From Aquimarina spinulae (lineage in GTDB: Bacteria; Bacteroidota; Bacteroidia; Flavobacteriales; Flavobacteriaceae): a stretch of 64,000 nucleotides of DNA. Location: positions 1,973,501-2,037,500 of the forward strand of contig NZ_CALSBP010000002.1 of the NCBI RefSeq assembly GCF_943373825.1. The letters run 5' to 3'. Made by a program: the position numbers and the translations under genes. Under the pieces are notes generated by a model. The model saw only the letters and a program-made list of their open reading frames with translations. It made no database searches and was not told the origin of the DNA. Numbering within the stretch: position 1 is the stretch's first letter; each line of letters begins with the position of its first letter. Shown in pieces: positions 1 through 9,400 of this stretch.

Positions 1-33
1 TCTCAACTCTTCTCGTAACCTATTGTTTTTCAT
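1..33 (-). CDS. Start of a leftward gene cut by the window edge
   Basis: Only 11 codons are visible on the minus strand, starting at the ATG at 33 (MKNNRLREELR). The charged start resembles short DNA-binding regulators of mobile elements, but this is too little to identify a family. It is divergent from the helix-turn-helix gene at 131, leaving about 97 bp for a shared control region with a palindrome. Confidence 0.35.
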   Translation of the reverse strand, partial: MKNNRLREELR

Positions 34-78
34 AGTTTTTTGTCTAAAATTTGCTTCAGATATCTAAACATATAATTG

Positions 79-90
79 ACTTTGCAAAGT
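79..90. promoter_or_regulatory. 12-bp perfect palindrome between divergent genes
   Basis: ACTTTGCAAAGT is a perfect palindrome in the gap between the leftward start at 33 and the rightward start at 131. Its place between divergent genes suggests an operator, perhaps for one of the nearby helix-turn-helix proteins. The operator role is inference. Confidence 0.35.
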
Positions 91-130
91 ACAATGACCT
101 AAAAGAGTATTCATTAAATCAAAAATCATA

Positions 131-406
131 ATGAAAGGAAAATTCATTGTATTCGAGAAAAAAGCTTTTTATAAGCTAGTAGAAGAAGTTGTACAAAGGG
201 TAAAGAAAACCGAAAAACCCGATAAAGACAAACAGACTTCGGATTGGGTTAGTGCAATAGAAGCCAAAAAGCTACTTGGTATAAAGAGTAATGGTAAATT
301 AAGAAAGCTTCTATATGATAATCATATTGTTGCTTCACAGCATGGGCGTACTATTTTATACTCCAAAAAGAGTATTCTGGCCTTTTTAGAACAACATAAA
401 ATCTAA
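131..406 (+). CDS. Excisionase-type helix-turn-helix protein
   Basis: This 91-residue basic protein has a lysine-rich N-terminus and a C-terminal half (about residues 37-88) like the MerR/excisionase helix-turn-helix domain of Bacteroidota mobile elements: an AKKLLGI-type helix, then a turn and recognition segment, ending in the 'ILYSKKSILAFLEQ' pattern seen in such proteins. It probably binds DNA at an element end or promoter. It is 19 bp upstream of a second small helix-turn-helix gene and precedes the primase gene, an order common in integrative elements. The exact role (excision, replication control or transcription) cannot be told from sequence. Confidence 0.7.
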   Translation: MKGKFIVFEKKAFYKLVEEVVQRVKKTEKPDKDKQTSDWVSAIEAKKLLGIKSNGKLRKLLYDNHIVASQHGRTILYSKKSILAFLEQHKI

Positions 407-425
407 CTCTAAATGATAGAATGAT

Positions 426-656
426 ATGAAAACATTTATCAGAACGGAGACAGAACTTATTAATCCTGAAGCTGATTATTATAGTCTTAGTGAAATCAGA
501 AAGCTATTCAATCCTCCTATTTCTTATGTAACCATATGGAGATGGCAAAAGAGTGGAATTCTAAAATTGACTCCGTATGTATACGGTAACAAAAAGTATT
601 ATCATATAGATGAAGTTAACCAGGAATTAAAAAGACATAAACAGTTAAAGAAATAA
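426..656 (+). CDS. Small excisionase-like helix-turn-helix protein
   Basis: A 76-residue protein. Residues about 18-65 fit a MerR/excisionase-type winged helix ('SLSEIRKLF', then 'SYVTIWRWQKSGILK', then 'YHIDEVNQELKR'). It is likely a DNA-binding accessory factor of the mobile element. It differs clearly in sequence from the upstream 91-residue protein, so this is not a tandem duplication. It is co-directional with the primase gene 82 bp downstream and probably shares its transcript. Confidence 0.7.
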   Translation: MKTFIRTETELINPEADYYSLSEIRKLFNPPISYVTIWRWQKSGILKLTPYVYGNKKYYHIDEVNQELKRHKQLKK

Positions 657-738
657 TACTACGGGGTGTCTTATGTGGTATTTAGAATGATATGCCAGAA
701 TATCTTAAGGCATCCCAAAAACTTTAAAAACAAAAAAG

Positions 739-2868
739 ATGAACCCAGATATATTAACAAAAGAAAATATCTTGAATAAAGTAAACTTGCAAGATGCTTT
801 TAATCATTACTTGCAACCATATCATAAGAAGGGAATTCTCAAACAAGGGAAACACATCTCTAATCCATTTTTAGCGAACAAGCAAAAAACTCCTTCTTTC
901 AATATTTATAACACTGGTCCTAACAACTGGCGATTTAAAGATTTTGCAACCGGGGACGAAGGAAGCATTTTTGATTTGGTAATGCGATTAAAACAATGTG
1001 ATTTTAAGGAAGCTCTTATGATCATCAATAAAGACTTTAGTTTGAATCTTACTTATGAAACTCCCAGAGTAGATTTTGATATTCAATGTAAGCAACAATG
1101 GCAAGCTATTGATTTAGAATATTGGTTAACTTATGGCATTACTGCTCCTATATTGAAACATTTTAGCGTATACCCAGTAGAAAAATATTGCAGATTAAAT
1201 AGCCAAGGAAAACGTATTTCTTTTAATTCTTCCTCACAAAATCCTATGTATGGATATAAAATTTCTAGTGACTGTTATAAGATCTACTGTCCGCTTTCAG
1301 CTCGCTTTCGTTTTGCGTGGCTGGGTAATAAACCTGAAGCGTATATCTTTGGGTATAAGCAACTGCCTAAAACAGGAAATCGTGTATTTATTACTGGTGG
1401 AGAAAAAGACGTGCTCTCACTTTATGCTCGCAATGAACCTGCTATTTGCTTCAATAGTGAAACAGCCAATCCTCCTCCAAAAATTATTGATAATCTTAAG
1501 GCTCGATTTAAAGAGGTTATTGTTTTATACGATATAGATCATACAGGGATCTCGCAGTCTATCAAACTCTCTAACAATTATGGTTTACAACGAATGATAC
1601 TGCCAGAAAAATTAATGGAGGATAAAGGAAAAGACATTGCTGATTTCTATGCGCTTGGTTACAACTTAGATGCTTCTGATATTAAAATAGAAGCTTCAGA
1701 ACCACTCCCAGAAATACAACTATTATCTACAAAAACACTTGCAAAAGAAAACGACTATATACCATTATTATTGAAAACTCAGAAAGTGCTTACCGAGCGC
1801 AAAGCGAAACTAATTCATAAAGTACCTCCTCTACTCTTTCATAAAGATATAGGAATTCTATACCCTAGAACCATCAATGTAATACAAGGAAAAGCGGGTG
1901 TACATAAAAGCAGATTAGCAGAAACCATTTGCAGTGCTTTGATCAAAAAAGAATCCTGGGATAGTGATTTATTACACTTTAGAAAAAACGCACAACAAGC
2001 AGTAACCATTTGCTATGTAGATACCGAACGTAACCTTACAGAGCAATTTCCATATGCTTTACAACAAATATTAAAAAAAGCAGGACATCAAAGAGAAGAT
2101 ACACCAGAAGATTTTGACTACATTTCATTATTGCAAATTCCTAGAAAGGATCGGTTTTCAGCTCTCACATCCTACATAAAAAGAGTAAAACAGATGTATG
2201 CCGGTCACGTGATTATAATACTGGATGTAATTACAGACTGTATACAAGACTTTAACAGGTCGAGCGATAGTATGCAGCTCATAGATTTAATGAACGACAG
2301 TATCAACTCTGAAGATGTTACTTTTCTGGCACTTATTCATGAAAACCCGGGTAGTACAGATAAAGCCAGGGGGCATCTTGGTACAGAATTACTTAACAAA
2401 GCAACTACGGCAATTCAGATTGGATTTGAAAAAGATAGCAACAGACGACCTACGGACTTGATTGTCTTGAATATATTAAAGTTTAGAGGTGGAAGACGTC
2501 CTGAACCTTTTTACATAAAGTATTGTGAACAAACCAATGGACTTGTAGAAGCAGATGCTGATCTTATTGATGAATCTGCAAGATCCAGAAGAACAAAAGC
2601 AGATCTTTTTGAAATTCAACAACAGATATCTCGATTGTTAAGAAGTTCCATTCAAGGTAAAACATTGGTAGAAGAACTTGCCTCTTATTTTGATTGTAGT
2701 GAACGAACTATTCGAGAGCGCTTACAGGAATGTATTGATAAAAGAATCCCAATACCTAACGGAAAAGGTATTCCTTCTGTACTACAAAAGAAAAAAGAAG
2801 GAAAGGAAGTGTTTTATAGCCTTGCTCCTATTAAAAGAGGACAAAAACAAAAGACTCTAGAACTATGA
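739..2868 (+). CDS. Mobile-element primase/helicase (Toprim + RepA-like ATPase)
   Basis: This 709-residue protein combines a DnaG-like N-terminal part (about 30-105, 'TPSFNIY...WRFKDFATGDEGSIFDLVM') lacking the usual zinc cysteines, a Toprim-like domain (about 215-270, 'FITGGEKDVLSLYA' and 'VIVLYDIDHTG'), and a RepA/AAA_25-type ATPase (about 375-590). The ATPase shows a Walker A-like GKAGVHKSR near 382, a strand ending in YVDTERN and a Walker B-like 'IIILDV' near 492. The C-terminus has a winged-helix stretch ('LVEELASYFDCSERTIRERL'). Such fusions initiate replication of integrative or plasmid-like elements in Bacteroidota. It directly precedes an inverted-repeat region that could be its origin. 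Helicase activity is inferred from family. Confidence 0.8.
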   Translation: MNPDILTKENILNKVNLQDAFNHYLQPYHKKGILKQGKHISNPFLANKQKTPSFNIYNTGPNNWRFKDFATGDEGSIFDLVMRLKQCDFKEALMIINKDFSLNLTYETPRVDFDIQCKQQWQAIDLEYWLTYGITAPILKHFSVYPVEKYCRLNSQGKRISFNSSSQNPMYGYKISSDCYKIYCPLSARFRFAWLGNKPEAYIFGYKQLPKTGNRVFITGGEKDVLSLYARNEPAICFNSETANPPPKIIDNLKARFKEVIVLYDIDHTGISQSIKLSNNYGLQRMILPEKLMEDKGKDIADFYALGYNLDASDIKIEASEPLPEIQLLSTKTLAKENDYIPLLLKTQKVLTERKAKLIHKVPPLLFHKDIGILYPRTINVIQGKAGVHKSRLAETICSALIKKESWDSDLLHFRKNAQQAVTICYVDTERNLTEQFPYALQQILKKAGHQREDTPEDFDYISLLQIPRKDRFSALTSYIKRVKQMYAGHVIIILDVITDCIQDFNRSSDSMQLIDLMNDSINSEDVTFLALIHENPGSTDKARGHLGTELLNKATTAIQIGFEKDSNRRPTDLIVLNILKFRGGRRPEPFYIKYCEQTNGLVEADADLIDESARSRRTKADLFEIQQQISRLLRSSIQGKTLVEELASYFDCSERTIRERLQECIDKRIPIPNGKGIPSVLQKKKEGKEVFYSLAPIKRGQKQKTLEL

Positions 2869-3400
2869 CCTCTAAATAACGGAAGTTAGAAATGCGCACA
2901 TATATAGTATTTCTAACTTCCGTTATCCTTAACTTTCTGAAAAACAAGAATTCACCATCATTAAGAAATAAATCCTGCTTTTCTTATTTCCAATGTGCAT
3001 TTTCTTATAATTACATATGTTAAAGACAAACTGAAGTATTGTAAATCAAGTTAATACACAGATAACACACATTAGTTATATGTTAATCCGTATTGTATGG
3101 GATACAATGTATTTTGGTCTAAATTCAATTTAAAATAATCTATATTAATTTGGGGTAAGACACATTGGAAACTGGAAATAGCAGCTTAGCAAACTTTTAA
3201 TATTAAGTTTTTAATTTCCAACACTTTATACTCAATAGAAATCGGAAATCCTATATATGTGCGCATTTCTAGTTTCCAAATATCAATTTTTATGATCGAT
3301 TTATTCTAAAACGTATGAAACAACATTAACTTAGGTTAACTTGGTTTCGTCCTCAATATTCTAACTGTTTCTATCATTATTTTTATTTTAAAATTAGAAG
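2869..3400. repeat. Gene-free region with nested long inverted repeats (candidate origin)
   Basis: No coding gene is visible here. Positions 2881-2907 match the reverse complement of 3251-3277 at 25 of 27 bases (shared core GAAATGCGCACATATATAG). Inside that, TTTCCAATGTG at 2987-2997 is exactly reversed at 3161-3171 (CACATTGGAAA). The stretch is very AT-rich and follows a replication-type primase gene. Nested inverted repeats beside a Rep gene are typical of origins or transfer origins. That this is an origin is inference; no DnaA boxes or classic iterons were recognised. Confidence 0.5.
2876..2926. repeat. Perfect 18-bp stem hairpin after the primase gene
   Basis: Arms 2876-2893 and 2909-2926 are perfect reverse complements (ATAACGGAAGTTAGAAAT on the left), with a 15-nt loop containing GCGCACATATATAG. 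It starts 7 bp after the primase stop. It lacks a T tract directly after the stem, so it is not a classic terminator. The loop plus left arm recur inverted at 3251-3277, which favours an origin or protein-binding role. Confidence 0.75.
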
Positions 3401-3754
3401 ATGATAGAACAAATAAAAGATCTGCTAACAGGAGAATTCTTTACTCCTACTCGTAGTGATCAACGTTTTGCTACCAGAGAAAATCAAATCCGGTATAACA
3501 ACCTTAAAGCGCGACAAAAACGAAGAGCCAAAGCCGATATCGATAAAGCATTAGATGCCAATCGTAATATTCTTAGAAAAATTTTAAATAATAAAGAAGA
3601 AGTTATTAAAACACATGATTTTTTATTAGGAGCTGGATTTAATTTTGGAATCACAACTCATAAAATGAACAAAGAAGGAAAGCTTTGGAGTTGTGTGTAT
3701 GAATATGCTTTACTGCATTTAGGAGATGATCGGTTAAAAATAACTAAAATATAG
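3401..3754 (+). CDS. Hypothetical basic protein of the mobile element
   Basis: A 117-residue protein with no family recognised. The N-terminus (about 10-60) is rich in arginine and lysine ('RYNNLKARQKRRAKADIDKAL'), predicted helical. The C-terminal half is more ordered ('GAGFNFGITTHKMNKEGKLWSCVYEYAL'). It begins a co-directional block of four tiny genes spaced by a few bases, in which the next three encode one-helix membrane proteins. The tight layout suggests one functional unit of the element. Confidence 0.6.
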   Translation: MIEQIKDLLTGEFFTPTRSDQRFATRENQIRYNNLKARQKRRAKADIDKALDANRNILRKILNNKEEVIKTHDFLLGAGFNFGITTHKMNKEGKLWSCVYEYALLHLGDDRLKITKI

Positions 3755-3767
3755 CCCATAAAATCTC

Positions 3768-4004
3768 ATGAAACATCCAAATATTATAGACTGCTATAAA
3801 CTTGATCTCATCAAGGATATCCCTCTAGAGCTTGACTTACTCACCCAACATAGAGATCGGTTATTATTAGATAATCAAAAACTTAAAAAGATAATACTTG
3901 CTTTAGGTATAGGGTTTGGCTGCATTATTATCTATAAAATTATTACAGCAAATGGAAAGAAACAGAGAAAAAATGAAGAAGAGGTATACTTCGAGAATGA
4001 GTAA
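3768..4004 (+). CDS. Small single-pass membrane protein
   Basis: A 78-residue protein with a helical N-terminal half (about 18-40, acidic and basic, coiled-coil-like), one hydrophobic segment at about 42-60 ('IILALGIGFGCIIIYKII') and a short charged tail. It starts 13 bp after the previous gene, and its 3' end overlaps the likely start of the next gene. No family is recognised. Confidence 0.55.
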   Translation: MKHPNIIDCYKLDLIKDIPLELDLLTQHRDRLLLDNQKLKKIILALGIGFGCIIIYKIITANGKKQRKNEEEVYFENE

Positions 4005-4203
4005 AGATAATATTAATACGTTTAGAAAATTCTCAACACAAGGTGATGATTTTCTAAACAAACCAATAGTAAAAACTGTTGCTAAAACCATTCTGATTTC
4101 TGGAGGTATTTTTGGAGTGCTCTACATATCCAAATATTTCTTTAGTGTTACTGCAAAAATGATCAAGTCATTTAAAGAAATGAGAAATGCTTGTAAAGAA
4201 TAA
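3997..4203 (+). CDS. Small single-pass membrane protein
   Basis: The proposed start at 3997 gives 68 residues and overlaps the upstream stop by 8 bp, a normal coupling arrangement. In-frame ATGs at 3952 and 3973 (the latter after a purine-rich stretch) are possible. One hydrophobic segment ('TVAKTILISGGIFGVLYISKYFF') follows a polar N-terminus. No family is recognised. It sits in the block of tiny membrane-protein genes. Confidence 0.5.
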   Translation: MSKDNINTFRKFSTQGDDFLNKPIVKTVAKTILISGGIFGVLYISKYFFSVTAKMIKSFKEMRNACKE

Positions 4204-4226
4204 TCTATCACTCAATAACGTCTCTT

Positions 4227-4394
4227 ATGAACCCCAATACAATGAATAAATTAGTAGAAAATACCCCAAAACCTGATACCGTTGCCACCGTTGTAAAAGT
4301 TATTTTTGGTGCTTTTCTTTTAGTACGTATTATAAAAACAAGTGTAGAATTGTACTATACTTTAGAAGATCGAAAAACGAATAAATGTGAATAG
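4227..4394 (+). CDS. 55-residue single-pass membrane protein
   Basis: ATG at 4227 to TAG at 4394 encodes 55 residues (start MNPNTMNKLVENTPKP). A hydrophobic segment lies at about 20-36 ('VATVVKVIFGAFLLVRII') and the tail is polar. It continues the series of tiny co-directional membrane-protein genes, 23 bp after the previous stop. The consistent layout, rather than any homology, supports it as a real gene. Confidence 0.5.
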   Translation: MNPNTMNKLVENTPKPDTVATVVKVIFGAFLLVRIIKTSVELYYTLEDRKTNKCE

Positions 4395-4506
4395 TTATGA
4401 TGTTATCGTTATTTCAATTTTCCCCAACGTTGCACTAATCATAAAAGCACCTTTACTCATTGTAGTGCTTACTAATACCTTTGTATGAAAGATGGATATA
4501 AAAAAC

Positions 4507-4530
4507 AAAGAGGCGGTCTTTTTTTTTGTG
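4507..4530 (+). terminator. Weak terminator-like hairpin
   Basis: AAAGA/TCTTT (4507-4511 and 4517-4521) form a short stem with a GGCGG loop, followed by a run of T. It lies about 110 bp after the last tiny gene and could end that transcript. The stem is only 5 bp, so the call is weak. Confidence 0.3.
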
Positions 4531-4532
4531 TG

Positions 4533-4564
4533 TTCCATCCTGAAATAAGTTGACATAAATTTGA
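4533..4564. repeat. IS-end-like repeat, copy 1
   Basis: The segment beginning TTCCATCCTGAAATAAGTT matches 21622-21653 (TCCCATCCTGAAATAAGTT) and stays similar for about 32 bp. This looks like the terminal sequence of an insertion element, but no transposase is present. The two copies lie in the same orientation about 17 kb apart, flanking the RHS-to-integrase segment. Confidence 0.45.
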
Positions 4565-4590
4565 TTTATTTATGAAACATTACACTTTGA

Positions 4591-5298
4591 TTACCATTCA
4601 TATTCAATTTTAAATACACTTTTGGTTCGAGGGTCAATAAAAAAAGAAAATAAATTGTTTTGTTTTTCTCGTTCAAAAAAACCATAGATTTTAAAAAAAG
4701 TAAAATTGTTATCATTAGTAGTATGAAATGTAAATCCTGTAATGGTACTATTCTTTATTTCTCCATAATCCTCATCTATTTTTTTTATACCACTTATCAA
4801 AAGATCAACATCAAAATTAAAAAGCGGGTGTATGTCAATTACTGATTTTAAAACGCTATAATCCTTGTTTTTTAATAAATTTCTTATAAAATCAGTCTTT
4901 TCCATACAACTCATTACAGTTAAAAGTTTTTCCCGACTATACTCATATTTTTTCAAATCTCCTGAGTAATTAACTGATACCTTGTATTTATCATACTCCT
5001 TTCTTTCTTTTTCTGAGATTAAAGAATAAAATACTAACACGATGTTAGAAGGAGGTAAATATTTATATTCACTGAAGTCAGATAAAGCAGAACTTTTATC
5101 CACACCTATTTGAAAAAAATGACTGTTTTTATCAGTTCCTATCGAAATAACCTCCTTAGAATAAGAAATATTACCCCCATATATAGAAGCTATGCTATCT
5201 AATGCTTTTTTCTCACTAGTACTCACTTCAATTTGAGGGAGAGATGTATTACAAGAATAAATAACTAGCAAAAATAAAATAACAAAAAAATGTTTCAT
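4591..5298 (-). CDS. Putative lipoprotein, paralogue of the next gene (RHS-associated)
   Basis: A 235-residue protein with a lipoprotein signal (hydrophobic stretch ending in 'VIYSC', Cys16). No family is recognised. It is a diverged paralogue of the product of 5405-6106: both share 'LDSIA..Y.G', 'YKYLPPSNI' / 'YKHLPPSNI' and 'YDKYK', and similar C-terminal strands. It lies last in the leftward RHS operon and is noticeably more AT-rich than the RHS genes. Duplicated small genes behind an RHS tail are typical of immunity or accessory genes in polymorphic toxin loci. That role is inference. Confidence 0.6.
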   Translation of the reverse strand: MKHFFVILFLLVIYSCNTSLPQIEVSTSEKKALDSIASIYGGNISYSKEVISIGTDKNSHFFQIGVDKSSALSDFSEYKYLPPSNIVLVFYSLISEKERKEYDKYKVSVNYSGDLKKYEYSREKLLTVMSCMEKTDFIRNLLKNKDYSVLKSVIDIHPLFNFDVDLLISGIKKIDEDYGEIKNSTITGFTFHTTNDNNFTFFKIYGFFEREKQNNLFSFFIDPRTKSVFKIEYEW

Positions 5299-5404
5299 GA
5301 TTTTTTAAATATTAAAAGTGAATATTATTTAAAAATACAAAAGGTGCAGAATTAACCACACCCTTTATAAAATATCAATAATTAATTTTAAAAATATTAA
5401 ATCC

Positions 5405-6106
5405 TTACCATTTTAAATCCATCGCTATAACATTATAATCTACTGTATTTATATAGAATGTAAATAAAGAACTCTCATCCCCTCTTTTCAAAATTCCATA
5501 TGTTTTAACAAATTCTTTGCCAGAGTCAGTTTTGTTAAAATTGAAACCAGTAATTATAAACCCTTCTATGTCACCTTTTTTTTCATCAATTGATTTAGCC
5601 AATTTAATAAAATCATTTGTGTCAAATTCAAAAATATCATGGTGAGTTTCTAAATCTATTTGGTTATAATCCTTATTTTTCCAATAATTACAAAATCTAA
5701 TTGTTTTATCATAACATGACCTTATCATAGAAAGTTTCTTAGAAGAATACTCATAAGCTCTTAAACCATCTTCATATTGAAGATTAATTTTGTATTTATC
5801 ATATTGCAACTGGTTTTGTTTGAAAAAGTAATCTAAAATATATGCAATATTTGAAGGAGGTAAATGCTTATAATACTTATAGTCTTCAAGTGTAGTGCTT
5901 TTCTCGATATTTAGCTCAATATAATTTATTTTTTTACCATTATCAATAGAAAAACCTCGATAAAGATCGATTTTACCATCATAAGTTTTTGCAATACTAT
6001 CTAAAACAAGTTCATCTATTTTATTTTTGTTTTTTATGTTCTCATTTTTCTGACATGAAACAAATGTTAAAAACACTATAAAAACTGTATAAAAAATATT
6101 TCTCAT
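5405..6106 (-). CDS. Putative lipoprotein, paralogue (RHS-associated)
   Basis: The start at 6106 (MRNIFYTVFIVFLTFVSC) is chosen over an upstream in-frame ATG at 6124 because it places the lipobox Cys at residue 18 and begins right after the upstream gene ends. About 233 residues. Diverged paralogue of 4591-5298 with the shared 'YKHLPPSNI' and 'YDKYKI' motifs. Likely exported and lipid-anchored. Possible immunity or surface accessory protein of the RHS system. Function unknown. Confidence 0.6.
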   Translation of the reverse strand: MRNIFYTVFIVFLTFVSCQKNENIKNKNKIDELVLDSIAKTYDGKIDLYRGFSIDNGKKINYIELNIEKSTTLEDYKYYKHLPPSNIAYILDYFFKQNQLQYDKYKINLQYEDGLRAYEYSSKKLSMIRSCYDKTIRFCNYWKNKDYNQIDLETHHDIFEFDTNDFIKLAKSIDEKKGDIEGFIITGFNFNKTDSGKEFVKTYGILKRGDESSLFTFYINTVDYNVIAMDLKW

Positions 6107-6107
6107 A

Positions 6108-6470
6108 TCATAAAGTTTGTTCAACTATGTTTTTTAAATCATAATCATTATTAGGAATAAAAAAGAATTTAATCCCATTATCCAAGCTAACATAACAAAA
6201 GTAAAAAAAGCATGTAATATTTTTTATTTTAGAAATATCGATTTTTTTCTTTTTAAATAATCCTTTATAAATCAATACAGAATCTTGTACAAAGATGTTT
6301 TTTAATAATTTTCCTAAAGCAAATATAATTAAAGATGCACCAGAAGTAATAAACACTGAAAAATAATCCTGTCTGTATATAAAAAATATTGTCATCAATA
6401 GAAAAATAATACTTTTAAAATATGCAAAGCATTTATAAAAATTTGTAAAATAAAAACTAACTCTTTTCAT
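6108..6470 (-). CDS. Small membrane protein behind RHS gene (possible immunity protein)
   Basis: A 120-residue protein with two hydrophobic segments ('IIFLLMTIFFIY' and 'FSVFITSGASLIIFAL', about 20-55) followed by a soluble tail with alternating strands (about 60-115) resembling small PH-like membrane proteins. It starts 6 bp after the stop of the giant RHS gene, the classic place for an immunity gene of a polymorphic toxin. Homology was not recognised, so immunity is inference from position, size and AT-richness. Confidence 0.6.
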   Translation of the reverse strand: MKRVSFYFTNFYKCFAYFKSIIFLLMTIFFIYRQDYFSVFITSGASLIIFALGKLLKNIFVQDSVLIYKGLFKKKKIDISKIKNITCFFYFCYVSLDNGIKFFFIPNNDYDLKNIVEQTL

Positions 6471-6476
6471 GATAAT

Positions 6477-9400
6477 TCATTTTTTTACCGAGGCGCTTCC
6501 TTTAATAACACCTTCAAGTTCTATATCAATAGTAACAATAGCACCGAAACTAAAACTTACCCCTTTACTTCTTGAAACTTCCACCTCTGCATCTTCTGGT
6601 CTATAAGTAACATCTCCTATAGTAGATATACCTATAGCTTCAAAATACTGATTAGATTCTACACCATCTTTAGTCCTAGTATGCCCCCCTTCTATTCCTG
6701 ATTCCCCAAGAATAAAACCATTTGTTGTAAAACCATATGTAGAATCATTTGAATCATCTTTTTCTAAATAATCAACAGTAGTTTTCACAAAGCTTTCTCC
6801 TTTTTCATTAACTCCACTTTCATAGCCTAGTTCTAAAATTTCAACAGATCCTGCATTAATATCAACCCCAGCTAAACCTTTATAACCTAATACAATTCTG
6901 TTTCCGCTACTAATTTTTAAATTTGCATTAACTCCTATGTCACCCTTAAGTCCATTTTTAACCATGTTATTTGTTGCCTCTCCTGTTGCTGCAACAATTG
7001 CTCCAGCTTTATTATATCCTTTATCTGCAAGGTACATTCCTGCTTGTGTTGATTTTTCTTGAATATAATTCCCCGCTGATCTAATAGTTGACGCTGCTTT
7101 TTTACCTAAATTAACAAGCCATTTTGGAGGATCAATTGAGCCTTGTGGCATCATACCGTCAGGATCAATAAAAAAGATAGGGTTATCAAATCCATAGTTA
7201 TATGGCGAATGTCTTCTCATCTGTTCTGCTAATGGATCAAGATTCATCCATCTACCTAATGTAGGATCATAGTTACGTGCTGTAATATCTATCCAGCCAA
7301 GGTTTAATTCGTCTTGTTTTTCTTTACCACCAAAACCATAGTTATGATTTCTTCCTCGTAATGTTTCATTAATGCCTCTCATTTTTAATCCAAAAGGATA
7401 ATAATTCTTCTCTTGTACGATTTCATCTTGTGTGATAACGCCATCTTTATTAGCATCTTTATACGAGAGTCTTACATTTTGAAGATGATCGCGATACTGG
7501 TAAACATATTTATAGCCATCGGCTTCATGTTCTACAATACCCTCTGAGTGATTAAAAAACTCTAAATTACTGTTTTTGTAGACATAATTGCCAGCATATT
7601 CTGTAAAAATCTTACCATTAGTTGTTGTTGCAATCTTTTTAAGCTTTGTCCCAGTAGCATCATATATATAATTAATATATTCTGCACCTCCATTAACATT
7701 AATTCTGGTAGGCAAATTTAAGTGATTATATACTATTCCGCTGATATTTTTATTATTATCTACGGTCATGTTTCCATTAGAGTCATACGCATAATCATTA
7801 CCTGTATTGCTACCATCTTTAAAACCAAAAGTTGTATTTCCGGTATCCGCTACTTTTAAGAGTTTATTACCACTATCATAAGCATATGTCAGGATATCCA
7901 TATCTCCAAAAGAATTAGCTGCTTCATTAAGATTTCCTTTTCGGTTTAAGGAGAGGATGTTTCCAACTTTATCATAAGTAATACCACTTAAGTTATAGTT
8001 GCCATCACTGCTGATTCCTTCTGTGATTCGGTTTAAAGCATCATACTGATATCCATAAGCACGTTTGGTATTGTCATTTGCTGTTTTCCAGATAGTTTCA
8101 CTAATGTTACCATTGTAAAGGGGCGTTGCTCCCAGGTTCTCTGTAGTGGTGTTATAATTAATGCCGAATGCGAAAAGCTTGTTCCCAAGAGTAGTATTAG
8201 GATCGTTGATCTTGGTAAGCCAACCCCGTACATTATAGGTATAATCCACCTCTTGTAATCCTCCCCCTGTTTTCTTACGTTCTAACTGTCCTAAAGCATC
8301 ATAGGTATTTTGAACAATAGTTTCAACTGCTTGAGTATTGATCTTTTGGGTTTGTATCAACAGCCTACCCATGTCATCATAGGTAAATGTATCTATCGTT
8401 ACAATGGCAGCATTGCTGTCTTTGATGTGTCTAGTAGTAGTTTCTTCTACCTTACCTACAAAATCAAGATCACTTTCTACGATATCGGTAGTGTTTAAAT
8501 ATTCATTCTTACTAGCTACATAGATAGGCCTTGATTTATTGTCATAATAGGTAACCGTAGTTGTCCAATATGAGGTATCTAATATTTTTACTAAACTTCC
8601 GGTTGCCAATGTTTTGGTTTGATCTGAAACTGCTTCTCCATAAATAGTATTCGGCTTTATAAAAGCTTGCTGTGGAGTAGTTCCCAAAAATGCATAGTCA
8701 TCATAGTAATTAATTGTTAATACCTCACCTGCAAGGGCTTTTGGATAACCACCATCAGTATAGTACATATCTACTCCTCCGATGCTAACCTTAGCTCCTC
8801 TGGTTACCCATAGCTCATCTGCATAGCCATTTGCTTCGATTTGTAATTGTTTACGATCTTTTCCTGTAATACTGATTTTACCGGTGTAGGCTACTCTTCT
8901 AAACGGATCATATTTGGTAAATAACCAGGTATTGTCTGCTTTTAGATTCGCATCCTGAGTCAGAATAGGCTGGTCTAGTTTATTATACACAATATACTCC
9001 CAATCCTTACCTGGGATCTTCTTTTCGATAAGCCTATTACGATTATCATATTTGTATTGATAACACAATTCAGATAACTCGTTCTCTGATACCCCATCTG
9101 TTACATTTACTTTAGGCGAAATCACATAGGTAAGTTTGCTAAATCTATCGTAAACATAATAAGTGTCGTGTGCTGCTCCTGCATTATAAGTTCGCTTTAA
9201 AACCACTCTACCTTGCTTATCCTTGTATTCTTTGGTCGTATGATTATGACCATCTGCCGCAGTCCAGTTCTCATCTTTGGTGATGGTAACATACAACTGA
9301 TTGGCAGGGTAAAAACCATCTTGTACTAAGCCCGGGGTTTCTGTATCACCAGGATTGGCAAAATTTACCTTAAAAGCAACCACTTCATTTGCGATATTGG

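Noticed and set aside
2876..3277. CRISPR array
   Set aside because: The repeats are inverted pairs, not regularly spaced direct repeats, and no cas genes are present.
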